From assembly GCA_036939755.1 (NCBI GenBank), contig JALLAZ010000797.1, forward strand, positions 1 to 12,272: a stretch of 12,272 nucleotides of DNA. The letters run 5' to 3'. Below the pieces are notes generated by a model that worked only from the letters and a program-made list of their open reading frames with translations, searched no databases and had not been told where the DNA came from. Each line of letters begins with the position of its first letter. The stretch's first letter is position 1. The position numbers were made by a program, and so were the translations under genes. The DNA is from Stephanodiscus triporus. Taxonomy: Eukaryota > Bacillariophyta > Thalassiosirophyceae > Thalassiosirales > Thalassiosiraceae. Of this stretch, positions 1 to 8,238 are shown one piece after another.

Positions 1-565
1 ATCTCTCCTGCACATTAAGCCATACTGGTTTGGAATGGTCAGCACCAAAGCCATGCTGGGAAAGGTATTGGCGTTTCAGCTTTAAGTTGTTGATGTTCTG
101 ACTTAGGTAGAAATTCCTTCTTCTCTCCTCTCGACCTTGCTCTTTTATCAACCATTGTCTTGCTCTCCTTAATTGGATCCGTCTTGATTGTCGCCTGAAC
201 CTTTGTCCCATCGGCTCCTGTGCCTGGAACGGGACCTCGACTTGTTGGATGGAGGTTGCTCTCCCTCCTTGAATGAGACTTTTGGTTTCTTCTTCAAAAT
301 TGAAGTAGGGGGTGGCCGACTTTTCGATCAACCACGCTTTTTTTTGACGCTGCCAGTTAGGGTTAGGGTTAGGGTTAGGGTTAGGGTTTGGGTTAGATAC
401 ACTTGCCCAAAAGTGAGGGTAGGGCGTTTTTCTTAATACTTGCAGAGCCACTCCATGGAGATGTTGGTAAAAGATCACCCTTCTTTTTTTTGAAAAAAAA
501 ACGTTTCGCTCCATCGTACTTGTTGGTTTTTGGTTTTTGTTAAGTATTAGTTGGATTAAGAACAT
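1..565 (-). CDS. Unrecognised open frame, incomplete at the left edge
   Basis: On the minus strand there is no stop codon from the ATG at 565 to the window edge, about 188 codons. A second in-frame ATG lies at 514. An upstream in-frame stop (TAA, plus positions 566-568) bounds the frame. The predicted protein is rich in Arg, Gln and Lys, with a strongly basic stretch around plus positions 125-195 containing runs such as REERRR. It reads through the telomere-like array as a Pro-Asn dipeptide repeat (five PN units plus flanking). I recognise no domain. An open frame this long is unlikely by chance in DNA this AT-rich, but homopolymer runs (8-9 T or A near 340 and 485-502) make the frame fragile. 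It could be the 5' exon of a gene continuing to the left, or a decayed mobile-element polyprotein. The overlapping 82-codon plus-strand frame at 188-436 is shorter and probably spurious. Confidence 0.35.
   Translation of the reverse strand, partial: MFLIQLILNKNQKPTSTMERNVFFSKKRRVIFYQHLHGVALQVLRKTPYPHFWASVSNPNPNPNPNPNPNWQRQKKAWLIEKSATPYFNFEEETKSLIQGGRATSIQQVEVPFQAQEPMGQRFRRQSRRIQLRRARQWLIKEQGREERRRNFYLSQNINNLKLKRQYLSQHGFGADHSKPVWLNVQER
357..396 (+). repeat. Interstitial telomere-like array (TTAGGG)n
   Basis: Five perfect TTAGGG units (357-386) are followed by a TTTGGG variant (387-392) and a partial TTAG. TTAGGG is the telomere repeat reported for diatoms and many other eukaryotes. Here it is internal: unique sequence and genes lie on its right and unique sequence on its left. 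It may mark a healed break, a subtelomeric position, or a telobox-like regulatory element. Confidence 0.9.
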
Positions 566-623
566 TTAAATTAAAGTAGATATTAATTTATTTCTATCGT
601 CCTTTTTATTTAAATATAATCGC

Positions 624-670
624 TCGCCAAAGACAATGGTGGCCAAAACGGCATCCATTGTCGTCGGCGA
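624..670. repeat. Imperfect inverted repeat (hairpin)
   Basis: Outer arms TCGCC (624-628) and GGCGA (666-670) and inner arms GACAATGG (632-639) and CCATTGTC (655-662) pair perfectly. They are separated by a 3x3 internal loop and a 15-nt apical loop, giving 13 base pairs in AT-rich surroundings. It could be the remnant of a miniature inverted-repeat element or a structured RNA segment; no target-site duplication was recognised. Confidence 0.5.
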
Positions 671-798
671 CGGCCAATAACATTAGAATAAAACTAAAAC
701 ACATCTAAAAACACCTATTAGATTAATATCGTAACTTAGCGTTAGTTTAAATTGACCATAACGTCATTATCTAGGATTAAATCAAGCAAAAAAGGTGG

Positions 799-1130
799 TG
801 GCAACAAACGAATGCACCTCCATGATCCGACACAGTTCGACGGCCAAGCTGATGCGCCAGTACGATACTGCACGCATCGCCCAATGGAGGGAATTCATGG
901 CAACCCTGGAAGCCACTGGACGCCGCCATTGGGCAGGTATTCGCACCGTATTGCCCTGGTGGACAACAGGGTTCACATTCAGAACAAAAGCAACGAAAAA
1001 GCACCATACTTGCTGGCCATTTCACTGAACGTGGCGGTGCGCCAGTACGATACCAAGCGCATCGCCTGATGGAGAGGGACCAGGGCTACTCCGGAAGCCA
1101 CTGGTCACGGCCACCGGGCGAGTAATGCGG
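799..1130. repeat. Degenerate direct repeat, period about 185 bp
   Basis: A block starting at 851 (TGCGCCAGTACGATAC...CGCATCGCC...ATGGAG...GGAAGCCACTGG) recurs at 1036 with the same order of conserved words, roughly three-quarters identical over about 90 bp. Weaker similarity extends upstream (GCAAC...GCACC...ATG near 800 and 990). In the forward direction both copies encode an RQYDT-x-RIA-x-WR-type string, but in different frames. This looks like a decayed tandem duplication or two remnants of one coding or mobile repeat, not an intact gene. Confidence 0.65.
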
Positions 1131-1820
1131 CTGATAGAATCAATCGGTCACGCTAAAGCCAAATTTTTCCAAGTTTTTCTCATTGTCAACCTGCTGAAAA
1201 GGGGGCTCGGGTTACGTCAAGGCCCCTAATAACAATAGGGGTATGACATATCAAACTGAAGGGAAAGACTTTAGCTGAAGTAATACGATGGGATACTTAG
1301 CCGGGATGCTGGTTAAACTAGCAGATTAACAATATAACAATTGATTTACATTAAGCATCATATTATCTAAAAGTAGCGTCACAAAAATGAAATCGGTCAA
1401 TGTAAAAATTAAGAATACTCTTAGAAACGTTATCTTTTAGGAGTTTTTGTCCCAACCACGCGTGCACCACACCCATTGCGCGTTATGGTCTATGACCTAA
1501 TTTGTTTGTGTTGGACATAAATATTTTGTGTCTGCCATTTTTAGGACAAAACACAAATTTATTTTTGTGTTCTTGTGTTTTTATGCAATTTTTTGTGGCA
1601 CGACTTTTGGGGGGGGCTTTACACTTGCACCCCCTTTTACTGCTGCTGAAAACAATGGTGGACCAAAAATGGGGGGCAGCCATTTCATTGCCCCCCCCCC
1701 CCCTGGTTTCTTCAGAATGTCGTGAGAATGAATTCCTCTGTAGGAATGGTATGAGTTGGTGCCGGGGTGTATCGAAGAAGTTGCATTGCCTCCTTGATCC
1801 TTGATTGATCACACCCCAAG

Positions 1821-2858
1821 ATGAGCCCTACCAACAAAAGCGAGAGCAACAATAAGCGTCGGAAGACGACGACGTCCACGTGCATCCCGCGCATAACCGA
1901 CATCCCCGACGAGGCGCTTGCGGCCGTCGCGGAATTCCTCGCCGCGCCGTCCCGCGCCCTCTTCGCCCTGGCGATGACGGCGCCCCGGCGAACGACGGCG
2001 TCGGCGACGAGTCGCGCGATCCTGGGCCTGCGCCATCGCAAAGGGGGGGGTGCGATGCCCGCCGACGGCGAAGACCAGCGGGAGCACGGGAAGTGGACGA
2101 CGCTCGATTTCGGCGACGTCGACGAGGCTTTGGCGGGGAGGCTGAGCGACGACGACGTCTTCGGAGTCCTGACATGCATTGACGGTGCCAACGTGCTCAG
2201 GACCCTGAAGCTCACCGGCTGCGTCGGCCTCACGGGGAGCGGACTGGAGCCGCTGAGGGGATCGACCGCTTTGGAGCAGATCGACCTGAGCCTGTCGAGA
2301 CGACACGGGCGGCCGGCGATCGCGACGGAGCCGTCACTCTCCGAGGGATGCGTCCTCCCCATCCTCGACAGCGTGATCGATGCCCCCGAAAACTCTCTCA
2401 GGCACATCCAGCTCCCGAAGGAATTCCGTGGCGGACGATCCCCCCTCCTCGACGATTTCATCGAAAAGTACGACGAATTCCTGGAGGGCAGGGGGGGGGC
2501 GTGCGCGAAGTGTCTCGTGGGCGCGTGGGGGAATATGGACGGGGGCGGGAATCCGTGGGTCGTCGAGTGCCACAAGAGCCCATTCTACGGCCTGCAGAAC
2601 TACACATGCTACGAGTGCACCAATCACTTTTGCACCGAGAACGATTGCGTGGGGCGATGCGTAGGATGTGAGAGGGAGTATTGCACGGACTGCGTCGCGC
2701 TCGTGGAGTGCGCTAGCTGCCGCGGAAAAATGTGTGCCCGATGCAGGGAGATGAAGGAGTGCGATCGTTGGGGAAAGTGTATCTGTGAAACCTGCATCGA
2801 TCGTGGTAGATGCTGTGCTATCACAGACGCGACGGAGTTGTGTGCCAGATCTGCTTAA
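1821..2858 (+). CDS. F-box/leucine-rich-repeat protein with Cys-rich C-terminus
   Basis: This is a single-exon frame of 345 codons. Residues about 22-60 (IPRITDIPDEALAAVAEFL...) look like an F-box: a short helical motif that binds Skp1 in SCF ubiquitin ligases. Residues about 112-200 carry LRR-like strands (LRTLKLTGCVGLTGSGLEPL, LEQIDLSL, LRHIQLP). Residues 228-332 are very Cys-rich, with over 20 Cys in CxxC and CxxxC pairs (C228/C231, C263/C266, C280/C283, C288/C291, C297/C300, C305/C308, C322/C325), probably zinc-binding. Proteins with this arrangement form large families in diatoms. The likely role is substrate recognition for ubiquitination, which is inference. The first two thirds are much more GC-rich than the flanks and contain a G8 run (2043-2050) and a G9 run (2491-2499), so the frame depends on accurate homopolymer calls. 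The N-terminus has a basic NKRRK stretch, a possible nuclear signal. The next gene is convergent. Confidence 0.8.
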   Translation: MSPTNKSESNNKRRKTTTSTCIPRITDIPDEALAAVAEFLAAPSRALFALAMTAPRRTTASATSRAILGLRHRKGGGAMPADGEDQREHGKWTTLDFGDVDEALAGRLSDDDVFGVLTCIDGANVLRTLKLTGCVGLTGSGLEPLRGSTALEQIDLSLSRRHGRPAIATEPSLSEGCVLPILDSVIDAPENSLRHIQLPKEFRGGRSPLLDDFIEKYDEFLEGRGGACAKCLVGAWGNMDGGGNPWVVECHKSPFYGLQNYTCYECTNHFCTENDCVGRCVGCEREYCTDCVALVECASCRGKMCARCREMKECDRWGKCICETCIDRGRCCAITDATELCARSA

Positions 2859-3227
2859 TCTTATCAAGGATTGCTGCCGCTATTGGATTGATTGCACAAA
2901 AGACTATTTTATTAAGTTCTGCAAAGGATTTGCAGAGCAAGACGGGGATTTCATACTTAACATCCTTAATAGAAAATTACATGCGCCTTAATCGCTCTGC
3001 TTACTGGATGAGAAATTTATGATTCTTATCGTGATATCCTTTTTATCCTTACGCAACGCCCTCTTTTTTCTTTCCACATTCGTAGCTCTGGTGCTGCTCT
3101 CATGTTGATGAAGGGGATGGCTGCAATGTGATGGCGGCTAGGATAGAAAATTTATTAATTCAGAGAGTGTGATGTTATAAAAGAATGCCAAACTAGAGAT
3201 ATTGGAAATCTAAACTAACTTGTATCC
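2859..3227. other. Convergent 3' intergenic region
   Basis: It lies between the stop of the F-box gene (+) and the stop of the unknown nuclear protein (-). It is AT-rich with no convincing coding potential; two short plus-strand frames overlap the F-box C-terminus in other frames. It presumably contains both 3' UTRs and polyadenylation sites. Confidence 0.6.
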
Positions 3228-4700
3228 TCAATTATCAAACTCTCTGCCCTTCTTGGAAACATGAAACACATCATCAGTGACAGCGTCGGCCTTCCGTTTC
3301 AACGGTTTGAGATTTGGATTCACAGCCCCCTTCTCTTTGTCCGAGGGTATGCTCTTAGTGTCGGTGCTGCTAGCACCGAATGATGCGGATTCAACCGTAG
3401 GAGGAGCTTCATTTGCACCCGATTTTGACCGTTTTGGTCCCGGAGTATGTTGCGGCTGCTGCATATGACCGGATATCATTAGTGTTAGCTCTTCCTTGTA
3501 TCCGCCCTCAATGTGCGGGACCACCTTCCGCCTTGCCACATACTTCTGGAATGCAAAAGGCAGGTCGTTGCCACTTTTTTGTTCCGGTGTTATTTCCTTC
3601 TTCTGTGTTATTGCTGCGGCCACAGGCAGTTTGGACGATGTGTCGGTAGATACCGAAGAAAGTTTGGATGACAACTTTGCCGATGCAATTGGTGACGAAA
3701 ATGGCAACGACGAAGAATATATCCGTTCGAGATTAAGAACCTTATTTCGGAATGATTCATCACGATCCATGGACTCTGGGTATTGTCTTCGCTCTTTTTG
3801 CCCCAGCTTGACCAATGGCCTCACGCGGCCGTAACAGCGCAGCTCTAAGCCTTCCGCGGGATTAGTCGCCTTAATCAAAGGCAAGACCGGCAGCGTCCTT
3901 CTCAACTGGTCCCATCCCTCCTGCGATCCACTAGTATCTCTATATTCCTTCTCATCTTCATGGAGGTAAGGGATATAACTGGAGAGAAAATGAAGTACAG
4001 AAAGCGTATATTCCTTGGAATCCATACCTGCTGGAATGTCCCCCGGACGAGCCGTGAGATGAACGGATCTTACAATCTCCGCAGTTGATAGTATAGGCTC
4101 TTTCATAATCATTGGATCGACCACGGCTTCTCCCGCGGAAGTAGCGTCAACAGCAGTGACAGCCATTGAAATAGTACTCTCTATGCCGTCGCCGCCGCTA
4201 CTCGCATCTTTCATGACTACTGCACCACTGTCGCTTTTCTCGCCATTTCCATTTTCGGGATTTCCCCCATCCCGGGGCATATCGAAAAGACGCAATATCG
4301 ACCCAAACAACGAAGTTCTGCTCTCGACGTTAAGCTCCGCCACGGCACGATCGGACAATCCCTTGATGGACACGTCCCTCAGCGTGTCTTCCATCAACGC
4401 TTGATGCCGATCTTCAATCGCCGATTGAGTAGAAATCTCGAATGTCATTTTAGGCGTCGAGAGATCGACGTCGCCGAACAGTGCCCGTAGGATTCGTTTT
4501 TCACTGACATCCGTCCCATTATTTTTGTCTTGAACGTAAGCCTTGATGGAGTCCAGGCCCGACAACGGCGCACTCAGATTACGGGAAAGATCGGAGGCAT
4601 CATTGCCAGCGATAACCATTTGGGACTCATCCCCCCAATTGAATGGTTCGGCGGATTTGATGCCCAGGTGGGCAAGCACTTCATCGTCCGAAAGGGCCAT
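3228..4700 (-). CDS. Unknown protein, probably nuclear, 490 aa
   Basis: This is an uninterrupted 490-codon frame starting at the first ATG (MALSDDEVLAHLGI). I do not recognise a domain. Three segments look ordered: residues 1-35; 67-143, with helical segments and a conserved-looking stretch ending in a phenylalanine-rich SLFGSILRLFDMPRD; and 205-330, including YTLSVLHFLSSYIPYLHEDE and a basic RPLVKLGQKERRQYP. Linkers around 144-200 and 330-370 are Ser/Gly-rich and likely disordered. The C-terminus carries basic clusters (GPKRSKSG at about 421-428, KPLKRKAD at about 465-472 and KKGR at about 483-486) resembling nuclear localisation signals. There is no signal peptide or membrane segment. The gene is divergent from the alpha/beta hydrolase across a short shared promoter. 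A chromatin, transcription or RNA-processing role is possible but is guesswork from composition alone. Confidence 0.75.
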   Translation of the reverse strand: MALSDDEVLAHLGIKSAEPFNWGDESQMVIAGNDASDLSRNLSAPLSGLDSIKAYVQDKNNGTDVSEKRILRALFGDVDLSTPKMTFEISTQSAIEDRHQALMEDTLRDVSIKGLSDRAVAELNVESRTSLFGSILRLFDMPRDGGNPENGNGEKSDSGAVVMKDASSGGDGIESTISMAVTAVDATSAGEAVVDPMIMKEPILSTAEIVRSVHLTARPGDIPAGMDSKEYTLSVLHFLSSYIPYLHEDEKEYRDTSGSQEGWDQLRRTLPVLPLIKATNPAEGLELRCYGRVRPLVKLGQKERRQYPESMDRDESFRNKVLNLERIYSSSLPFSSPIASAKLSSKLSSVSTDTSSKLPVAAAITQKKEITPEQKSGNDLPFAFQKYVARRKVVPHIEGGYKEELTLMISGHMQQPQHTPGPKRSKSGANEAPPTVESASFGASSTDTKSIPSDKEKGAVNPNLKPLKRKADAVTDDVFHVSKKGREFDN

Positions 4701-4830
4701 TGTAGCCTGCGCCTGAGCCTTCCTTAGCGCTGTTGGATTCTTGTGTGTCTGTTTCCGGCGGGATCGAGAACCGCTTTTTTCTAGCGTATCACGAAACCAT
4801 ACACTCGTACCATATCATATTGAGCGGGGC
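4701..4830. promoter_or_regulatory. Short shared divergent promoter region
   Basis: Only 130 bp separate the ATG of the unknown nuclear protein (-) from the preferred ATG of the alpha/beta hydrolase (+). Both promoters and 5' leaders must lie here or overlap the coding regions. No TATA box or other named core element was identified. Confidence 0.5.
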
Positions 4831-5980
4831 ATGAAAAGAAGTATCGTAATCATGGCATCCACCGGCAGCCATACCGGCACGACGATAGCAGCGGCGGCAG
4901 CTATCACCCTGGCCGTCACCACCATGTACTCGCTGCTCCTGCACCGTCAACGATGTCGCAGTTGGAATCCGCGAGTCGCGTGGCATCTGGCGGGCGATCA
5001 CGCCGAATTAACGTCGGTCCTGCCCGCCGCGAGCGAGGGCGACGACAACGACGACGACGATAACGAAGGAGGCCATCCTCGGCTGCTCACCACCGTCACG
5101 CGGGCGACGACGAGCGGAACCGATGATCGACCGAAAACGACGGTGGTCTTCCTGCACGGCTTCGGCTGCACGGCGTTGGAATTCGGAGAGCTGGCGCGAC
5201 GGACAAGTCGAGACCTGAGAGTGGACGCGGTGACGATCGATCGGATCGTGCTCACGGACGGCCGACCGCTGCCGCGACCGAGGACGGCGCACGTCCTGGC
5301 GCGGGAGGTCCTGACCGTCCTGTCCAGGCGCAAGATCGATCCGCCATATTTATTCGTCGGTCATTCGTACGGTGGCCTCGTGGCGCAAGTCGCCGCCGAA
5401 CTGGACCAGGACGGAACGATCGTTTCCGGCTTGGTACTGCTGGATCCGGCCCACGAACGTCAATTCGATCCCGATGCATTTCCTCGCGATTTCGCCAGCG
5501 GCATGCGCCTGTCGCCCTACCTGTTCAGACTGTATCAACACGTCCTGGCGCCACTAGGGTTGTTGCACCTCTTGGACGCCTGCGATCGATTCATCTTTCC
5601 GCCCATTCATTTGATCCAATGTCGAAAAACGCGACAGGCCGCCTGTCAGCTGTACACCAATAATCCACGAGCATGGTCCCAAGTTGTCGACGAATGGTAC
5701 GGCTGTTTGCAAACCATGGAGTCGACGACAACCGCCGCCGAAACGGCCGTTGCCACCTGGCGTCTTGGTGATTGCCAATCACCGAGAACACTCGCCGACG
5801 TTGTATCCGGACCAGATCACTAGCGCCTTTTTAAGGCTGTTTCGGCCGCTTCTGGACGAGAACAAGGATACTTGGCAATTGGTCATGGCGCACCAGTCTG
5901 ATCATTGGATTCATTTGCAACAACCCCAACTCGTGGTAGATGGCATTCGAACCGTTATTGAACGAAGAACCGCCAAATAG
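4831..5980 (+). CDS. Membrane-anchored alpha/beta hydrolase with a frameshift
   Basis: The preferred start is the first ATG (4831); the frame is open upstream to 4741 but without ATG. Residues about 17-37 form a hydrophobic segment (Ala/Thr/Leu-rich), a signal anchor, followed by an acidic linker (residues 69-80). The fold is shown by VVFLHGFG (oxyanion motif HGFG at 109-112) and GHSYG with nucleophile Ser179, followed by VSGLVLLDPAH. This frame stops at 5823. The true C-terminus lies in the +1 frame from about 5740-5760 to the TAG at 5980: PLPPGVLVIANH..., then HQSDHWIHLQQPQLVVDGI, in which the His at 5903-5905 is the expected catalytic histidine. No plausible GT-AG intron fits the junction, so one base has been gained (or two lost), by sequencing error or real mutation. 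Without the second frame the enzyme lacks its catalytic His. Substrate unknown; lipid or ester hydrolysis is inferred from the family. Confidence 0.75.
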
Positions 5981-6100
5981 AAAAAAACAATGCATGCACA
6001 GAGAAAAGTGAGAGCTCGGGGCTAGTGCATCACATTATAATTAGTTCTGTTAGTGCTGCGGCTGCAGCTATGCGCCACTACAAAGTAATTCTCCGGGTAT

Positions 6101-8035
6101 TCATACGAAGTATTCCACTTCAGTCCTCACAACATATTTGCAACGTTGAAGAACAGGGCTTCCCTCGTGCAGCGGGGCAGCACAGGTGCCATGCGGAAAC
6201 ACAAGAATTCCGCCACGAACAGGGTTGACTGGAAACGCATTTAGGATGCCCTCCTTTTCTGCAGCGGGAATAAGGAAAGTCGTGTGTCCACCATCGAAAT
6301 CGTCATTGAGGTAAATCAGAAACGTGAGACGAGACATCTGGCGCCTGCAGTTGCCCGTCTTACCGTCGCCGGGTTGCTTAGGAGTGTTTTTATCGGCTCC
6401 GGCCAGGTTCAAGACGAATTGAACACCGTTTTTGTTTGTCTCATTGCAGATATCATACCTGTAATTTCCCTCTCCGTCGAAGCCCGATGGCGGCCAAGCA
6501 CCATCGATGTGCGGTCTGTAATAACGATTCGGAACATAGCGATAAAATCTAAATCGACGGTTCAATCCCAGCGGCTCGAATGTTTCAACATCCCCCGAGC
6601 ACTGTTCCTGCCTAGACTGTTCGTACGACGGCAAGAATCTCTTCACCCTCTCAAATATTGTTCGCTCCAATTTACGATCAACGACCCAAACGCAGGCATG
6701 GGCCAGAATTGATGCCCCGGGCTGTCCTCCCAGGGGTTCGTCCGGGTGATATACGGCCAACTCCGCCGAAGCGATCAAACGGTCGCACTCCGTCGGGGAT
6801 AACACATTTTCCAACAAGAAAGAATCTCGAACATATGGCAATGATGTCTTCACGATAGGGAGACTTCCGCAGTTCTTAAGAAGGACATGGTGTCCTGATA
6901 ATGTGGTGTCTAGACTGATTGAGGTGTCAAGCGACTTCACTTCGACAATTGGTGCCGTAGTGACAATCTCGAGATCATAACGGTTGGGTGGCGCCCTCTC
7001 AACGCCTTTTTCGAATCCACATCGACGAAACAAAACATTCCGATGAGCCCTCGCTTCGGAGCAAGTAATCTGGCGGACGCCGTCCTCGCCAACTTGCATA
7101 CGTGAAACGAGAGAGTCGATGATATCGTGTTCGACTCGATCATCGTCCGGGGGCATCGATCCGAGACCTCTCTGACGGAGATCCAACTGAGGAAACAATC
7201 GAACGCTCCCACCGCACTCATCGCGTTTCCCGTCGCCCCCATCTGACGGTGAGCGATTGACCCCCAGCCTCGCCCACGTGGCATTTTGCATATCGACTGC
7301 GTCCACCGGAAGGATGGTCTCGGGCGAAACCAAGCGTAGGATAGCATCCAAAACACATAGCGCAAGCGAATCTTCAGTCCCCACCGCATCCACCTGTCTT
7401 ACCCACCGCTGCACTGCTCCCAATTTGGGACGCAAGTAATCATTAGCGGAGCATTTCTTCGCCATCTCCTCGTCATCACCCCGGATCGAATGATGTTCTA
7501 CCTGTCTCCGTCGCACATTTCGCAGGGTATTCACTGCCATTTCCCAAGCTCCATTTTCGATTTGGGCCGATATCTCCCGTGTTATCCTGGATGATGATAC
7601 GGGAGGTGGGGGATTGTCGATGCGTTCTGCGCCCGAGAGTGACGACACGGCGCCACCGGCGTTGGCGCCGCTCGACGGAAAGGTAATAATACCTCCTCCT
7701 GCGCCACCACTCTGCAACTCGTACAGGACCCTTCGCAAACTCCGATATCTCTTATCCTTCAACGCCGGCTTTCCCGATGCCGGATCGACCAATCCGCATA
7801 GCCTGTGCAACGTCGCCACCGTCGCATCCAGCGCCTCGTCGGGAATTCCGTGTTGTCCGGTTGTTTCCGCCGTCGCGCTGTCTCCGTCGTCGGTCGAGTC
7901 GTCATCGCTTCGTAGGCGGCAATAGTCGTCTGCGGCGTCGGCGCGTGTTGTTGCGAATTTAGACGCAAGCGCCGCCGTGTTGACTACCTCGTTCGCCCGG
8001 CGGCGTTTCCTGGCGGCTTTTCCTCTCTTCCCCAT
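6101..8035 (-). CDS. 2-oxoglutarate/Fe(II) oxygenase, prolyl-4-hydroxylase-like, 644 aa
   Basis: This single-exon frame starts at MGKRGKAARKRRR, a very basic N-terminus suggesting a nuclear or nucleolar location. The catalytic double-stranded beta-helix occupies about residues 400-644. The iron ligands are visible: His509 and Asp511 in RPHIDGAW and the distal His623 in PLHEGSPV. Arg637 in YVVRTEVEY is positioned to bind the 2-oxoglutarate 5-carboxylate. LTFLIYLNDDFDGGHTTFLIP (568-588) is characteristic of P4Hc-type domains. The family couples 2-oxoglutarate decarboxylation to hydroxylation of a protein or nucleic-acid side chain; the substrate here is unknown. Residues about 65-240 form a separate, mostly helical region (KRYRSLRRVLYELQSG, LRPKLGAVQRWVRQVD) that I cannot name; residues 110-150 are a Gly/Pro/Ser-rich linker. 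The N-terminal extension is large for a hydroxylase. The gene is convergent with the hydrolase, 120 bp away. Confidence 0.85.
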   Translation of the reverse strand: MGKRGKAARKRRRANEVVNTAALASKFATTRADAADDYCRLRSDDDSTDDGDSATAETTGQHGIPDEALDATVATLHRLCGLVDPASGKPALKDKRYRSLRRVLYELQSGGAGGGIITFPSSGANAGGAVSSLSGAERIDNPPPPVSSSRITREISAQIENGAWEMAVNTLRNVRRRQVEHHSIRGDDEEMAKKCSANDYLRPKLGAVQRWVRQVDAVGTEDSLALCVLDAILRLVSPETILPVDAVDMQNATWARLGVNRSPSDGGDGKRDECGGSVRLFPQLDLRQRGLGSMPPDDDRVEHDIIDSLVSRMQVGEDGVRQITCSEARAHRNVLFRRCGFEKGVERAPPNRYDLEIVTTAPIVEVKSLDTSISLDTTLSGHHVLLKNCGSLPIVKTSLPYVRDSFLLENVLSPTECDRLIASAELAVYHPDEPLGGQPGASILAHACVWVVDRKLERTIFERVKRFLPSYEQSRQEQCSGDVETFEPLGLNRRFRFYRYVPNRYYRPHIDGAWPPSGFDGEGNYRYDICNETNKNGVQFVLNLAGADKNTPKQPGDGKTGNCRRQMSRLTFLIYLNDDFDGGHTTFLIPAAEKEGILNAFPVNPVRGGILVFPHGTCAAPLHEGSPVLQRCKYVVRTEVEYFV

Positions 8036-8238
8036 CGCTTCTCCCCAATTTGTGATATTTATCTACCTGTTCTACGCCGCTGCCAACCCCCCCCGATACT
8101 TACATACACTATCTATTTTAAATGAATACTCCTAGATACTCTTGTGTTTAATTGAGTCTTTCAATTTGTCTAACACAACAATCTAACTAAACTGAGATGT
8201 CCCCAAGACTCTGTCCAACAGTGTTACCATAGAGTCCC

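Larger units (their letters stand above)
566..1820. other. Non-coding, repeat-bearing intergenic stretch
   Basis: I see no convincing gene here; the short frames of 60-110 codons overlap one another on both strands. The stretch is AT-rich at 566-790 and 1290-1600. It contains an imperfect hairpin (624-670), a degenerate direct repeat (about 799-1130), a small hairpin with 6-bp arms CCCCTA/TAGGGG (1223-1241), and a G/C-homopolymer block (about 1609-1703) including a run of 13 C. The last 100-150 bases should contain the promoter and 5' leader of the F-box gene that starts at 1821, but no clear core element can be named. Confidence 0.6.

Noticed and set aside
188..436. 82-codon plus-strand frame containing an RVRVRV run
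   Set aside because: The run is only the telomeric array translated; the rest has no recognisable features and the opposite strand is open for far longer.
777..1025. Cys-rich minus-strand frame over the direct repeat
   Set aside because: It competes with several overlapping frames on both strands, and the repeated unit changes frame between copies, so no intact gene is supported.
1223..1241. CCCCTA...TAGGGG hairpin as a transcription terminator
   Set aside because: The stem is only 6 bp, there is no adjacent gene end, and intrinsic hairpin terminators are not expected in a eukaryotic nuclear genome.
1712..2575. 287-codon minus-strand frame opposite the F-box gene
   Set aside because: It is a shadow caused by high GC content; its Arg/Pro/Ser-rich product has no domains, while the plus strand shows F-box, LRR and CxxC patterns.
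5696..5725. Mini-intron to repair the hydrolase frame
   Set aside because: The only GT...AG pair near the junction would be about 25 nt, too short for splicing, and the longer choice would delete the conserved strand after the junction.
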